Below are positions 31,283-43,483 of a stretch of DNA of 64,000 bases, in pieces. The position numbers and the translations under genes are program-made. The stretch comes from Gigantopelta aegis. Taxonomy: Eukaryota; Mollusca; Gastropoda; Neomphalida; Peltospiridae. Positions within the stretch are counted from its first letter, which is position 1, and each line of letters opens with the position of its first letter. The DNA lies in contig NW_024532763.1 of the NCBI RefSeq assembly GCF_016097555.1, positions 62,001 to 126,000 on the forward strand, written 5' to 3'. The notes under the pieces are model-generated. The model searched no databases, was not told where the DNA came from, and saw only the letters and a program-made list of their open reading frames with translations.

Positions 31283-33224
31283 ATGGCTACAATGTCTACC
31301 TTGACTTCTCAGTCAGAGATTGACATCTCAGCCAATCTAGATGACATGGAAATTGAGAATCTTGTGTCATTTCTTGCTACAGATGATAATGTCTTTGACG
31401 ATCTCAATAAACTCCACCTACCTAATCCTCCAATGTTAGACCTAGCATTTGTCAGCAGCCAACCAGGAGATCTTAACATTGAAGATCTAGACGAGTTACT
31501 AACATTTCATGATGCATTGGAATATCAACCAGATACACAAACTCAAGACTACTACTCTAATTTAGACCAACAGAATTGGATAGTAAACCATACTTCAATG
31601 GAAGTCATACCCCCTTTAATCAATCCTCATATCATACCTCAGAATGATGCTGGCTTGCCCCTCTTTAATGATTTAACTATGCCGATCTTCCTTGAACCTT
31701 TACAAAGTCTTCCCACTTCCAAATCAGATATAATAGCTTCATTACAAGCTGGTGTAGCTCATGACCACACTTATGCTACTAAAGACGTTCCATCTGATCA
31801 TAAATTGGAGTCTGCTATGTTGACCCGTGTCGGCTCAGACTCCTTGTCATGTGACCTAAGTGGACGTGGCAGTGATGACAATGAAGAAGGCAATAGTTCA
31901 GATGGAGGTTAGTTAATTAAATATTATCATTATTGTATTGACTTACGTTAGGTTATGATACCATGGCATCTACGTCCCCCGCCAGCACTAATAGCGGTCA
32001 TAGTGGACAGAGTAAAGAAGTGACCTCTGTTTGTAACTCTACTTCATCATCTCCTTTGTCTCTTGTTCAACTTCATCCTGATCCTGTTAAACTCATTGAT
32101 GAAAGAATTAAGGTATATACCGGACTAATGGCTGCTTGTGGTATCCCAAGTTGTTATCCTCTTCTAGTTCTTTATGAGTAGACAACAAGTTCAGTTAACA
32201 GAAGAAGAGAAAGAGACACTAAAATCTGAAGGATTACCAATACCTACCACCCTTCCTCTAACAAAGGTATGTGTATAAAAGTTATTTTCTATCAATAAAT
32301 GTTTTTTTATCTGTTAGACTGAAGAAAAGGCTTTAAAATCAGTTCGTAGGAAGATCAGAAATAAAGTATGTTTCATAATAATAATATATTATAGACTTGA
32401 TATCTTGTGATAGTTGGCTGCTCAGGAAAGTAGAAAGAAAAAGAAAGAATACATGGAGTCACTTGAGGATAGGTAAGTCAAACATCTAAGCATGTACTTC
32501 TCTCAGAGTCTCTTTGTTTTTCTGTCAGTTTTTTTTTTATAGACTAATTGTTGTACAAATTATGCTACTTGGTTTCCTTTTAACAGACTTTCTCATTGTA
32601 CTCAAGACAACTTGAGGCTTATGAAAAAAGTGGAAACATTAGAGGCAGAGAATCATACTCTCCTTCAACAGTTGGCCCAGTTACAAGCGCTAGTTGCTCG
32701 TACTACTAATCCAATGTTAGGACGACCCGTACATCTTGGTACATGTCTTATGGTAAGTCACATGACTTTTGTACATAAAATACATGTTTTGTTCAGGTTG
32801 TGGTCTTGTGTTTTGGAATTCTCTTTGGAAATCTCCTTCCTTATAAGGTATCATTTACATCTGACGTCAGTTATACAGCTGCATCAGGTACATGAATGGA
32901 ATAATTGATTGATACATGGATATATTAAAGGATAGATGGATAAATATATGAATAGAGTTGTTGTATAGTTGTCTTTATTTCTTCCAGTGAGATCTAGAGC
33001 TTTGCTCTCAGTCGATTCTCCTCCTGAAAGCTGGATGAATTGGAAAGAGTATTACAAGTATTTGTTGCCAGGCAACCAGCATGAATTAACTCCACCCAAA
33101 CAAGATCATCTTGATTATTATGAGAAAACAAAATGTGGTCAAATTTGGTATTGATTTAGTCAATGATAATAGTACAGACTTTGATAACCAGAGGCAGCCT
33201 TCATTATTAGCTGCTAAAGCATGA
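31283..33224 (+). CDS. CREB3-like (OASIS-family) membrane-tethered bZIP transcription factor
   Basis: ER-resident factor freed by site-1/site-2 protease cleavage in the Golgi. The acidic N-terminus starts MATMSTLTSQSEID and is the likely activation region. A family-type lead LPIPTTLPLTKTEEKALK precedes the basic region VRRKIRNKLAAQESRKKKKE (human CREB3L: KIRNKIAAQESRRKKKEYM). The leucine zipper follows (LRLMKKVETLEAENHTLL, about 32600-32700), then a membrane segment MVVVLCFGILFGNLLP interrupted by an intron. In the lumenal part VRSRALLSVDSPPES resembles the S1P site of CREB3L2 (VRSRNLL). A one-base difference near 33147 decides whether the protein ends at 33154 or, as I prefer, at 33222-33224 (LLAAKA-stop). 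The exact CREB3L paralogue cannot be assigned. No repeats in introns, unlike its neighbours. Confidence 0.92.
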
Positions 33225-34598
33225 AGTAATCGCCTTTGTATTTAAATACATTAATAATTATTAATAAACTATTAATAATTTTTTGTATATTTATATCAGT
33301 TCTATGTGATTGTAACACAGACTTTTTATAACAGAAATTGCTTTTGTTTTTTTAAGTACTGAAAGTAAAAATCAAAGAGGTTTCAAACCTAACATGACCA
33401 TTTAATAATCTTAACAAACCACTTTTGAGTCTGCATGTGCATTTTTTGTGGACAGATGACAAGGATTAGCCAATGCTAAGTTAAAGTCAGTTGTATTTTG
33501 CAAACAATTCTAATTCAAAGGGTATTGAAGTATTGCCATATTCCACTTCTCTTGGCCTACCAGGACTGCTATACTAGATGTAGCCATAAGTGTTTGTTCA
33601 AAATATTTCTGCACAAAAGGCTCCTTTTGTCAAACTCAGTCACTATTATTCAATTAATTATTAATATAGAACTCTAATCATAATATAATTCTTTGTAAGA
33701 ATTTAAAATGGAGGTTCCAAGAAATGCTTAAGGTGTATCAAATTGTAATATGAGGAAAATATGGAGTAAGCAAACAACAGCTTGGTCAAAAGAAAACACA
33801 CAACTTCACTACAAATCACTTAATCAAATCTATGACAGACTGAGGACCAGTTCTACTGACTGACATTCATTAAATAGATTCAAGATTTATAAAAAAAAAG
33901 CAAAAAAAAACCCTTGTGTGTTGCCCAAACGATTCCTACTCGCTCACCCACTCAGGCTTCCACTTAGGCTCCAGGATTCCCTGCTATTGCTAGCTAGGAC
34001 CGCCACCTGGCTTGGTAACCCTCGTCTTCGCGAGGTAATCCTGGCTGGAGCATCGCCCTAACTTAAAACCAGCCGTACGGGATTCCAGCTCTTAGGGAAT
34101 TTCGCATTCAGGAACCGGGAACCACAAATACACCAGCCTCATCTCGTTTAAAGGGAGACTACCAGCCCTATCCTAGTCGGCCTTTCGGATACTCCGTAGA
34201 GTATGCTGGTAACCATCTCAGAGGTCTGATGCATTGCAGAACGCTGGCCCACAACACACTGGCACTCATGACTGTTCAAGTTTCGTTTTATATGTACTTA
34301 CAATTTTGTCTTCAGCCTCTTGTGGGGCGCAACTGTACACCGCTATGAATCTCATTAACGATACTTGTGACCGGTATCGGCTAGTTGCATAAATAATTTT
34401 TAAAGGTCAATAATAAGAAAATTAAAACAAAACTGATAATTATATTAGTTTTAATCACTATTTAATTTTATAAGTACCACACAAAAAAGAAACAAACTCA
34501 CAATACATAATATATTAAAATTATATACTGTATAATAATTCTATAAGAAGTATGTTAAGGATAATATAAGGTAGTGAAATAATCAACACAAGCTTAGC
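33225..34598. other. Tail-to-tail intergenic region with GC-rich island
   Basis: Between the CREB3-like gene and the DFD kinase. The first 650 bp are AT-rich with no gene seen. A distinct GC-rich island begins at about 33908. Confidence 0.6.
33908..34395 (-). other. GC-rich island with strong RNA-like hairpins
   Basis: Composition changes abruptly from AT-rich to about half GC. On the minus strand ACCAGC and GCTGGT close a three-way junction: hairpin ATACTC-TACG-GAGTAT carries a cUACGg tetraloop, and CC-GAAA-GG carries a GNRA loop (about 34157-34212). Other stems are CCTCG/CGAGG (about 34020-34036) and CGGCTGG/CCAGCC (about 34040-34080). The minus-strand reading ends in GGG plus a T tract (33900-33909), resembling a Pol III terminator. 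No protein frame, and no match that I recognise to rRNA, tRNA, SRP, RNase P or 7SK RNA. It may be a non-coding RNA or a non-autonomous element. Confidence 0.5.
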
Positions 34599-34732
34599 TC
34601 ATTCTTGAAGATATGGATGAGTTAATAGTTCATAAGCTGTTGATCTATTAGCAGGATCAATTTCTAAACATCTCATCACAAAGTCAACAAGAAAAAGGAT
34701 CACTAAAATACTCTTTAAGCTTTCCAATCTAG

Positions 34733-34800
<68 letters not shown>

Positions 34801-37800
34801 AGTTACTATAATGGTGTTAATATTAATACATACTGGTAATATCTTGTGTATATCATAGTCAGTTACAATCACTTGACTCAGTCTGGAATAAGGTACACTT
34901 GAACTCTTAGGTTCAATCCTCCTGTTCACAGCAAGCAAAATTACTCCCATCTAGTTATTATAATAACATCAATTAATTCTTTATTCACACACAATAATAA
35001 ATACCTGATATAAAGACTTAGGTCCATGTTCATTCATTAGCAGTAAACACATCATTAACCCAAAACTATGTGAATAAAAACAAGACTTGGTTACATCTGT
35101 TTATTAATGTTTAACTAAATTCTATTTGATAATAAATTAATAATAAATATTACCTAATATATCAGCTTTTGTTGTTAGTGGTGGCATTACATCAGCACTG
35201 CTACCAACCATACAAATAAAATCTTCAGGTGACATGAACCCTTTTGTGCCCCTACGAGAGATACGATACACACTCTCCAATGGTGTATCATGAGTTGTAT
35301 GGCATAGAGGATCAGGTCGAAGAGTACCATCATGATTGAGTTCTAAACTAGCGTCAAAATCGGACAATACCTAAAGAAACAAGATATTATCAATTTCAAT
35401 TAACTTATTTCAATTAGCTTACAATATGTGGTCTCTTTATACACATACAGGTCAGTAGATAAGGACAGGGACACTCCACCATCACTAGTATATTAGATGG
35501 TTTAATATCACGATGTACGATAGGGTTTGGTAGAGTGTGTAGATAATGGAGACCTTGAAGGATTTCTCTATTTATATACCTAGGGTAGTAAGTGAATGAG
35601 GGCATTGTAATTTTGTAATACATACCTGAAGTTGCTGTGTATTTTACACAGACGTGTAGGATTATTGCTGTAATATTTGTTTAATGTTCTGAGACTTGAC
35701 CCAACCATCTTGTTTAAATCATCTAAGTGATAAACATAGTTGATTATAGTACCTTCCTTCTCTAGTGGTTAGTTGGAATTATTTACTTGACTTCATTACT
35801 TACTGGTCATCCGAGGATTAAAGTGAAACACGCACCGATTTTGGGGAGAACCTTCTCTTGGTGTACCCATTAACATGGCTGATAATCTTAAAACATTATC
35901 ATGACGTAATTTGGGCATAATTAGTACTTCTCTCCATCGGAAATCAGTACATTTAACAGCATAAAGATGACCCTCGTAAGAAACCTAAAAATACATATTT
36001 GATAACATCGTCCATAGTTAAGTTCATACATACTTCTAAAACTATTGCATTTCCACCTTCTCTCAGTACACGGAAGGGTTGCAAATGTGGTAAAATATAA
36101 CGTTGACCCACTTTAAATCTGCTACTATCAATACTCTACACACACACACACATAACATAATAGATATCACTGTAGTAGTATTAAACTTACATAGAAACAT
36201 TGACCAGGATGATCATAAGCTTCAAGTGCCCGATATCTTATCTGTTGATCAGTGACAGGTGGTTCCTCTTGTTCAAGACATCTAGCCGAGACTAATGAAC
36301 CAGTAGTTCCTAATGTTTCCTGGTAACATGTTGGTAACAAATGTTGCAATGAGAGATCCCTGGAGAATGTCACACAAGCTCCCATTACAGGAGTCATGTC
36401 ACTTGATGTGGTATTTCGTTCGATTGGGAGTGGTAAATCTTGTCTAATATATTGGTTGTCGTAAGGTATTGTTTCTTGAACATCTTCTGTCATGTGATAT
36501 TCTTCTTTAAAATGGTCATACCCAATGAGAACAGATTCATTTTCATCAAACAGCATGTATGGACGAGAATTTGCATCTGAGACATCAAAGTTTGCAGTAG
36601 ATGGGACTACAGATACTTGCATGCCATGATGAGAACTAAAAAACTAACTCTGCAAAATCTGTGGAAGTATTAACTTTTTGTAACTGCTCCACAACAATAT
36701 TCTGATATCGTTCATAGTTCCCTAGAGATCCATTCGGTCGAACCACCTATAAAATGGGCTATAAATATTAACTAATTACATGACAACTCACTTTGACCAA
36801 AGGTGCAATCGGCGTTATTTGGATATTCTCATATGCTTCATTGTTAATATTGCCTGAACATGACGACCAAATCCTATCACCTTTGTAATATCGAGATCGA
36901 GCCAACATAGTAGGACGATGCAATTGTTGCCGTGGTAACTTCACATTTTCTACCATATTAGAGTAAGAAACTATTGTACGTTTCTCCGACTGTTCTTCTG
37001 TTAAATACTTGTTCGCTGGATCGTACCCAACTAAAATATTGTGAGTGGGAGGAGGAGTTGGGGCTACTACAACAGCAGTAGACGACGATGATGTTTCTGT
37101 AAATGCTTGAGAATTGGTGCTCTGATGTTGAGAGATAAGGAAGGCCATTACACTGTGAGGATAGTTCTTGCTGATGATAACTCGTCCAGACTCAAGTTGA
37201 GTCAATTCAGAACAACATCGTATTAGTACATTGCCCCCTTGTTCTTGTGACTTCTTCATAATCACATTGCCAGCTCTCTCTTCATTACAGTACACAGTCC
37301 AGTATCGTCTTTGTTGAGTTGTACACACCAAATAATATGCCAAGTGACTTAATTTATCTTCAATTTTTTGACACATTATAAGAAATTGTGTGATACTGGA
37401 AATATTCATTATGTACCTGAAGACATAATGCTTCATTTTGCATCTGATAAAGACAAGATATAACTAGTATAACTATCCTGTCATCAATAATAGCATTGTT
37501 AGTATTGACAAATTGACACAAAAAGTGTATCACATGAAACAGGACAGCTGCACGGTTTTCTGTTAGTCTGCTATCACCAATAGCAAAACAAAAAATGTAG
37601 AATGTCCTCACAATCAGCTCTTGAACTTTGTTGTTGATCTTCACTTAATATATATTGCTTAATAAAATCAAATGTCCTCGTAATTGGCTGACAAGAGAGG
37701 AAAACAGCTGCTAAAAACTTCTGAATAGTTAAGTCAACAAAAACTATAGCTATTGCTGTCTTGTTGATAAGGCTGCTCATGTTCTGTTCTCACGTCAATA

Positions 37801-38242
37801 AGACCGAATGTATTGATGTCAGATAGGCAACCAAACCCTAGTCGCAACAGTTCATTAGAAAACTCAACACTCTCATGACTGTAACCCAATATTTTCAAGA
37901 GAGCTAAGTGACATACCAAAGAGATAAAACAGTTTCTTTCTGGTTCTCTGATTTGTCTGAGAACTTCACCAAGTCGTGTACGATGTACAACAAATGTTAT
38001 ATTGTGATGCATCGCAAGTAATGTCACAAAAATGCTCTCTATAAATTGAGATTCATTTGAGCTGAGGTACACCTTGATGTTCTTCTAATCTCTTGATTAC
38101 ATCCAGTACTGGTTGTAGGACTTTAATTCGAGCAAAACCTTTACCACCAAACTCGTGTGCTGTTACAGCACCTAACATCTGGGTGTCCCCATAGTAAGCA
38201 CTATTGAAGCAATTAGACCTGTCAGCTGCACAAAAGACAAAA
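34599..38242 (-). CDS. Protein kinase with helical-repeat N-terminus and DFD activation motif
   Basis: Not assigned to a named family. Visible from the N-terminus: a helical ARM/HEAT-like region (37360-38242; FARIKVLQPVLDVIKR, FISLVCHLALLKILGYSH, FVDLTIQKFLAAVFLS, HFLCQFVNTNNAIIDDRIV). Next is a low-complexity linker with two similar segments, ILVGYDPANKYLTEEQ (about 37010-37045) and VLIGYDHFKEEYHMTED (about 36470-36520). The C-terminal kinase domain has YILPHLQPFRVLREGGNAIV, beta-3 lysine in YAVKC (about 35953), HRDIKPSNIL (about 35490-35516), DFD in place of DFG (35352-35360), RGTKGFMSPEDF (activation loop to APE), and RCLEIDPANRSTAYELLTHP near the end. It contains several one-base frame breaks. 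The 5' end is not found: the first visible exon follows an acceptor at 38243. Confidence 0.75.
34731..34796. repeat. (GA)n microsatellite at a kinase-gene acceptor
   Basis: In the sense strand (CT)n ends CTCTAG directly before the exon encoding IGKLKEYFSDPF. Confidence 0.9.
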
Positions 38243-40263
38243 AATATATAAACTCAAGTTGTTATAAAAATGAAGAGGTGTCATTAAGTAACTTTGATCG
38301 GCATTATGATGTATCAGTCACCTTAGAATTTTTAAAACTAATAGGAGCATATCACACACACACACTTTCAAAGTCTTTGAAAGTGTCATTCAAACAAAGA
38401 CACAATGGAAAGTTTGCACAAAAGAAAGAAAGAAATAGACTTACAAAGGTAATATCAGATATCTTTTATAAAAATATTAATATAGGTATCTATTAATGTA
38501 GAAACTAGCTGTTCTCATGGTCTCTTCTTAAAATATTTCATTAACAAGAGCATTAGAGCCTTGTTGTAGAATTAACCCTTAGAGAACCGTTGTCATAAAT
38601 TTGTTACACGCCAACCTTCATTAAATAACCACTATGCTAACACTCACCCAATAGAGAATTTTGACCCATTTAAATGCTCTTGTCATTATTATTTTATAAA
38701 TATACAAGTCACTGGTGAACTATTATAATTTTTAACTACAACTGTAGTAACTAAAATAAATTAGTCACATGATTATAGTCGTACTATAATGTACTCCATT
38801 ACTATTATTTCTAATAGTAATATTACTATTGTCAATAGTACTACAGTTATGACAGTGACATATCGTAATTTGTATAAGAATTGTTTACATTTAACTCTAA
38901 ACCAAAGAAGACAGCAGACAAATGGCTTTTTAATTTAAGGGAACAACACTGTGGTGATTAATACTATTCATATTTCCAAATTCTGAAACAATGACATTAT
39001 AAATAATGTATTTATACATGTATAATATTGACAATTATATGATGGAATTGCAGCAAATATGTTTGTATACTGAGACAAACTAACTAGAAACAACAGATAG
39101 TCTAATGTAGGTTAGGAGAAACTTATCTACAGGAGAAGGAATATCTAAGTCACGTGAGAAGAATTACTGTGATATAACTACCTATGACAGACAAGTGGAA
39201 GAATGGGAGGATCTGATATTTGCTGTGAACAATCCTGAATATAACAATCAGATTACACTTAAAAAACTGATTGTTTGATTTAACCAATATATGGTTGGTT
39301 ATATAGATTACATGATGCAAACTTGTACAAAATTTTAGAACTAGTAATGAATAAAAACACTTTCATTTGATAAACAATCAATTAAGTAGAGCAATAATAA
39401 TAAAAACTACAGCTATTATTATTATTATTATTATTTTACAACATACAACCTGTATATATTGGTTAAATCAACCAATCAGTTTTTACAGTGTACTTGAAAA
39501 TAAGTGAGCAAATATTTAATATAATCTTTAGTTCTTGTAGTTTAAAATTAAACTATTCTATGAGCATCTTGACAGAGAAATCTTGGTATTTAGTTGAATT
39601 GTTTTAGTTTACAATAGTCTCTTCTCTCCTCATCTCTCACTTTTGATGCAATTGCTCACTCACCTTATGATTAGATACACTAACAGCCTATCATGAAGCT
39701 GTCTTAATCTGTTCTGCTTGACAATAACTGTGTTTTACGTTTGCTCTAGTTCACTAGTCGTTAACTATTTTCTCCTCCTGACGCCACAGGTAGTTTAACC
39801 TGAATATTATAGTATTAAAATAGAAGGCTTTCAAATATTATATATAACTGTCTCACTTTAACAGTGTTTGTCGCTCTTAACATTCTATAGGAAAACAGAG
39901 GCAAGTGATGTTCTTCTGTTTTCGGCTTTAAACATCGGAACCTAAATGTTTTAATTTACATCGGCGTTCCTATGCCGTAAAACGTAATGCAAGCCCAAAC
40001 CCCGTATTATAATTATTAATAATTATTACTATTCATACCAAGTGTACGTTATTGATAATGGAAAATTTTAACAAGTTTAAAGTTAGTCTATTCGTTGATG
40101 GGAGGGCCTGGTAATGTACAATACACGTAAATAACTTTTATTATTTTAATAATACAATATAATGAACAATAAAAATGATATAAAAATATAAACGGATATA
40201 TAATAAATATATATTTCTAGTGATATAGATTCAAACAAAACACAACATTTAAAATTGTTCTGA
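38243..40263. other. Gene-poor stretch between the kinase 5' end and NUDT18
   Basis: Two kilobases of AT-rich DNA. Upstream exons of the DFD kinase are expected here but I could not identify them. It contains a candidate MITE at 39256-39490. A plus-strand stretch at 39130-39280 stays open for about 45 codons but resembles no known protein. Confidence 0.5.
39256..39490. mobile_element. MITE with ~35-bp terminal inverted repeats and TA target site
   Basis: The left end reads CACTTAAAAAACTGATTG then TTTGATTTAACCAATATAT. The right end, reverse complemented, reads CACTGTAAAAACTGATTG then GTTGATTTAACCAATATAT. Arms match at about 33 of 37 positions by eye. TA dinucleotides lie directly outside both ends (39254-39255 and 39491-39492), as expected for a Tc1/mariner-type target duplication. 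The element is 235 bp, non-coding, with an internal (ATT)n tract near 39415-39435. Confidence 0.75.
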
Positions 40264-41596
40264 TTAGAACAAATCTACACATTGTATGATAGCATATTTG
40301 CTACTCAACATTGTTTTAATTGCCTGAACAACGTCAGGCTCTTGAAGTGGTTCCCAATGAAAAACCACACCCATCCTGAAGCTTTTTGTTCCTTTGCTTT
40401 AACTAGTATAGACAATCCAATACCATCACCTCCTGATACCAAATGATTTACACATAACAAACCTATACTTTGGAAGTCACCTTTATAACCATTTTCCTAC
40501 AAATAAAATGGATAGATAGATAGAAGAATGGATAGATAGATGAATAATGGATGTTAAATAGAAAATAATGGACAGACATGTGGTAGTACCCTGAGAGCTG
40601 CAGATATTTCATGACGAAGTGCTGGATATCGACCAAAAACTTGACATGGTAAATAAGTATTACCAGCAGGAACATCTCGTATTAACACTTGAATAGTGTC
40701 TCTGGAGTGAGTGAGAGAGAGAGGGGGCATAAAAATAGTGCATAGAAGATCATATTTCTTTACCTATCTTCAAAGACTAATACAATTCTCAAACTAGAAC
40801 TAGTATTAGACACTGGAACAATAGAATTACAATATCGATGTCCTACATCTTCAGAATACCACTCTGATGCTATTTGAATCAATTGAAAACAATCAGAGGC
40901 TCGGATAGCCACTTCCGAGTCAATTGTTCCACATTAGCAGGTAACCATGAGCTTGTATAGACTCTTTATCAGCTTGTGCTGGTGTTTTAAGTTGACCACC
41001 AGTCACTCGACCTAGAAATATAAAGGTACATATCATGTTATACTGATAAACTTTGTTTTAATTCTTCTCTCACCTGTAAATGTAAACCTAACCCAACGAT
41101 ATGATTGAAACTCCACTGCAATTAGAGCCTCAGGTTCAAAGTCCATGCCAGCCTCTTCTTAACCTCTCGTCGAACTGCATCCTAACATTTTAAAGAATTT
41201 CACATAAATCTCATAGCCCCTCCCACCTAATAATGTTCTTATTATGGGAGGGGTTATGCAAGATTCTATCTCTCAGACATTTACCTCAAGGGATTCCTTT
41301 TGTTCCACACGACCAGCTGGTAAATACCACTTCCCACGACATGATGGCTTTGCCTCTTGTACCATTAACACTTTGTTATCTTGTATAATCAGTCCACATA
41401 CTATATAACATACATTCCAACCAAGGCAACTTCTATTATGTGAAAGAAATAGATATAATAGTGAACACTAATTGTACTTACGTTTGTCAGATTTTCGTGG
41501 ATCTCCTTCTATAATTGAAGCAGTAGGTTGACATTTTAAGATCTGCTTCACTTCTTCCATCAGCAGTTTGTAATTAGTGGGTGTGGCTATCAACAT
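40264..41596 (-). CDS. NUDT18: Nudix hydrolase 18
   Basis: NUDT18/MTH3-type enzyme, which in vertebrates hydrolyses 8-oxo-dGDP and related oxidised nucleoside diphosphates. KVLMVQEAKPSCRGKWYLPA matches human VLLIQEAKRECRGSWYLPA. The Nudix box runs GRVEQKESLE, then across an intron DAVRREV and EEAGMDFEPEAL; a one-base shortening near 41160 separates REV from EEAG, and all key glutamates are present. YRWVRFTFTGRVTGGQLKTP matches human WVRFVFLARPTGGILKT. The C-terminus ends QCVDLF-stop at 40264-40266. The in-frame ATG at 41596 (MLIATPTNYKLLMEE) is chosen; a second ATG is at 41560. With the first, only 42 bp separate it from the divergent four-TM gene. Confidence 0.88.
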
Positions 41597-41638
41597 TATA
41601 ATTATAGTCACGCCCGTGACCCTGAGAACTCAATCGAG
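41597..41638. promoter_or_regulatory. 42-bp divergent promoter NUDT18 - four-TM gene
   Basis: Start codons at 41596 (-) and 41639 (+). If the downstream NUDT18 ATG at 41560 is used, the gap is 78 bp. Confidence 0.45.
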
Positions 41639-43080
41639 ATGCCTCCTAGGAGGAGAAGTAAGTTATTTATTTTCTTGCTCTTTCCCATCATTGAATGTCT
41701 CTTTCATTATTAGCTAGGGACTCAGTAGGTGGCAAGGTAGAGGCTGGGTGTGCAAAATGCTGTGCTTATTGTAGGCTGTCGCCATTAGGTTCAGCAGTTT
41801 GTTACAGTGAGTTACAATTTTTTTTTCTGAGTGAACATACGATAATATTTAATGAATGAATGTTTGATGCTTGCTTTAAAATGTGTCAATTAGTTGGGAA
41901 GATCCAATCCAGGTCTGCCCACTTAAGTTTGTGATGCTATTAACATTTTTTGCTTTATTTTCTTCTTTCTAAAGGTGCTGTCATTCTTACTGTTGTTACT
42001 TTTATTCTCTATCTTTTTGGAGCTGGTCTATGTAAATATGATATATGTATATATTATATGATGCTATCTACCTTCCATCTTTTTAGCATCTGCAGCTGAA
42101 CCACCCACAGATAAGCCAAAGCCAAATGGACTGTGTTCAACAAATATTACTGTTGTAATTGGTAGTGTTAGTGATCTCTATATTAATTATTTGAAGGTAT
42201 GTCATTTAATACATTCACTTAATATTGTGTGATGTTACCCTCTCGTATCATATTATATATTAATATCTTGAGGGTGATGCCTGGTTTAATTAGCTTACAA
42301 AGGGTTAACAATGTTCAGATTAATGAAAATCAGATATGCAAAGATATCTTGTATTACTTTACATGAAGGTGATTGTGTTTGAGGTATTTGAAGCCTTTTA
42401 TTGGTTTGTTGTTTATAGATAGTTCTGAGCATTCCTAGTAGTGTCCTTGTTAAGTAGACATTGTTTTTTAAAAGTTAATTTATCAGCTCTACATAATTGA
42501 ACTACATTGACAATAAGTACTTCAATATTACATGGAGATGTATTTAATTTTCCTGGAATAATTAGTTATAATATTCCACAAATACATGTTATTCTGTTAT
42601 GAGTCCCCACCCCCTAATCCCCCCCCCATTATATCATCCCTACAGATTACTGGCGTCATTGTGTTCCTGCTTGTTATTGCTGTAATGATGAGTTGTTGTA
42701 TTTGCTGTGGGTTCTTTTGTAATCTTCCAAAAGCTGCTAAAATTGTAGCCGCCATTGCTATCATACCAGCTTCATTGTTAATAGGATTGTACATAGGATG
42801 GCTTGCTTTTGGCACTTACTTGATAGCAGTTATGGATGAGGATCGTCGTAAGATGTTGATCTGTCGAAATATCATCACATATATGATATTGCTGTATTTT
42901 TATCTCCTCTGTCTTATTGGTTTTGCTATCATTATTGCAATCTGGAAAATACACGGCTATTATAAAGACCGTAAAGGTGGTCGGAGTTCCTCCTCATCTA
43001 CGCGATCTCGTGCGCAACCCTCTGGTCCCCCTCGTACCCCTGGTATAGGTGCCACAACGAAACTATTGTCTGTTATTTGA
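41639..43080 (+). CDS. Four-transmembrane protein of unknown function
   Basis: I do not recognise a family with confidence. The protein starts MPPRRR, then TRDSVGGKVEAGCAKCCAYC, a cysteine-rich cytosolic start. Four hydrophobic segments follow: AVILTVVTFILYLFGAGL, ITGVIVFLLVIAVMMSCCIC, AAIAIIPASLLIGLYIGWLA and MILLYFYLLCLIGFAIIIAI. The tail is short, basic, Ser/Arg/Pro-rich and ends KLLSVI-stop at 43080. A lumenal loop between TM1 and TM2 has two potential N-glycosylation features (CSTNITVV). An intron of about 450 nt (42198-42645) is long for this window. The cysteine-rich TM2 suggests palmitoylation. Topology resembles small tetraspan families such as TMEM272, but this is only a guess. It is head-to-head with NUDT18. 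Confidence 0.7.
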
Positions 43081-43483
43081 GGGAATGTTTTTGATATCTT
43101 TGTAGTTTTTGTAACTTCTATTTGCACTCATATTCTCCGTCAACTAAGCATTCTTACTAATACTTGTACATAATGACATTCTTGAGATTGAACATTACAA
43201 TAATGATAGCATTTGATTATAGGGACATCCTTGATTATAGGGACATCCTCATTGTAGTGCTACTAATATAGTCACCATTAGATTTGTTTTATAAAAAAGT
43301 CATTCATTCACTCTTCTGAGATTTCAACATTACAATATTAATTATTATTTGATTACAGGGACATCCTTATTGCAATGTTACTAATACAGTCATTATTAGT
43401 TTTGTTTTATTTAAAAAAATTTCATTCATAGCAAAAATTTAATAGCAATACCTATTGGCAGAGGTTACTAAGTTTGTCTGTGT
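43081..43483. other. Tail-to-tail intergenic region
   Basis: About 400 bp between the four-TM gene and xylose isomerase. It holds a loose two-copy repeat with GGGACATCC and CATTCATTC elements (43210-43440), related to the 53-bp repeat at 22.8 kb. No gene seen. Confidence 0.6.
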
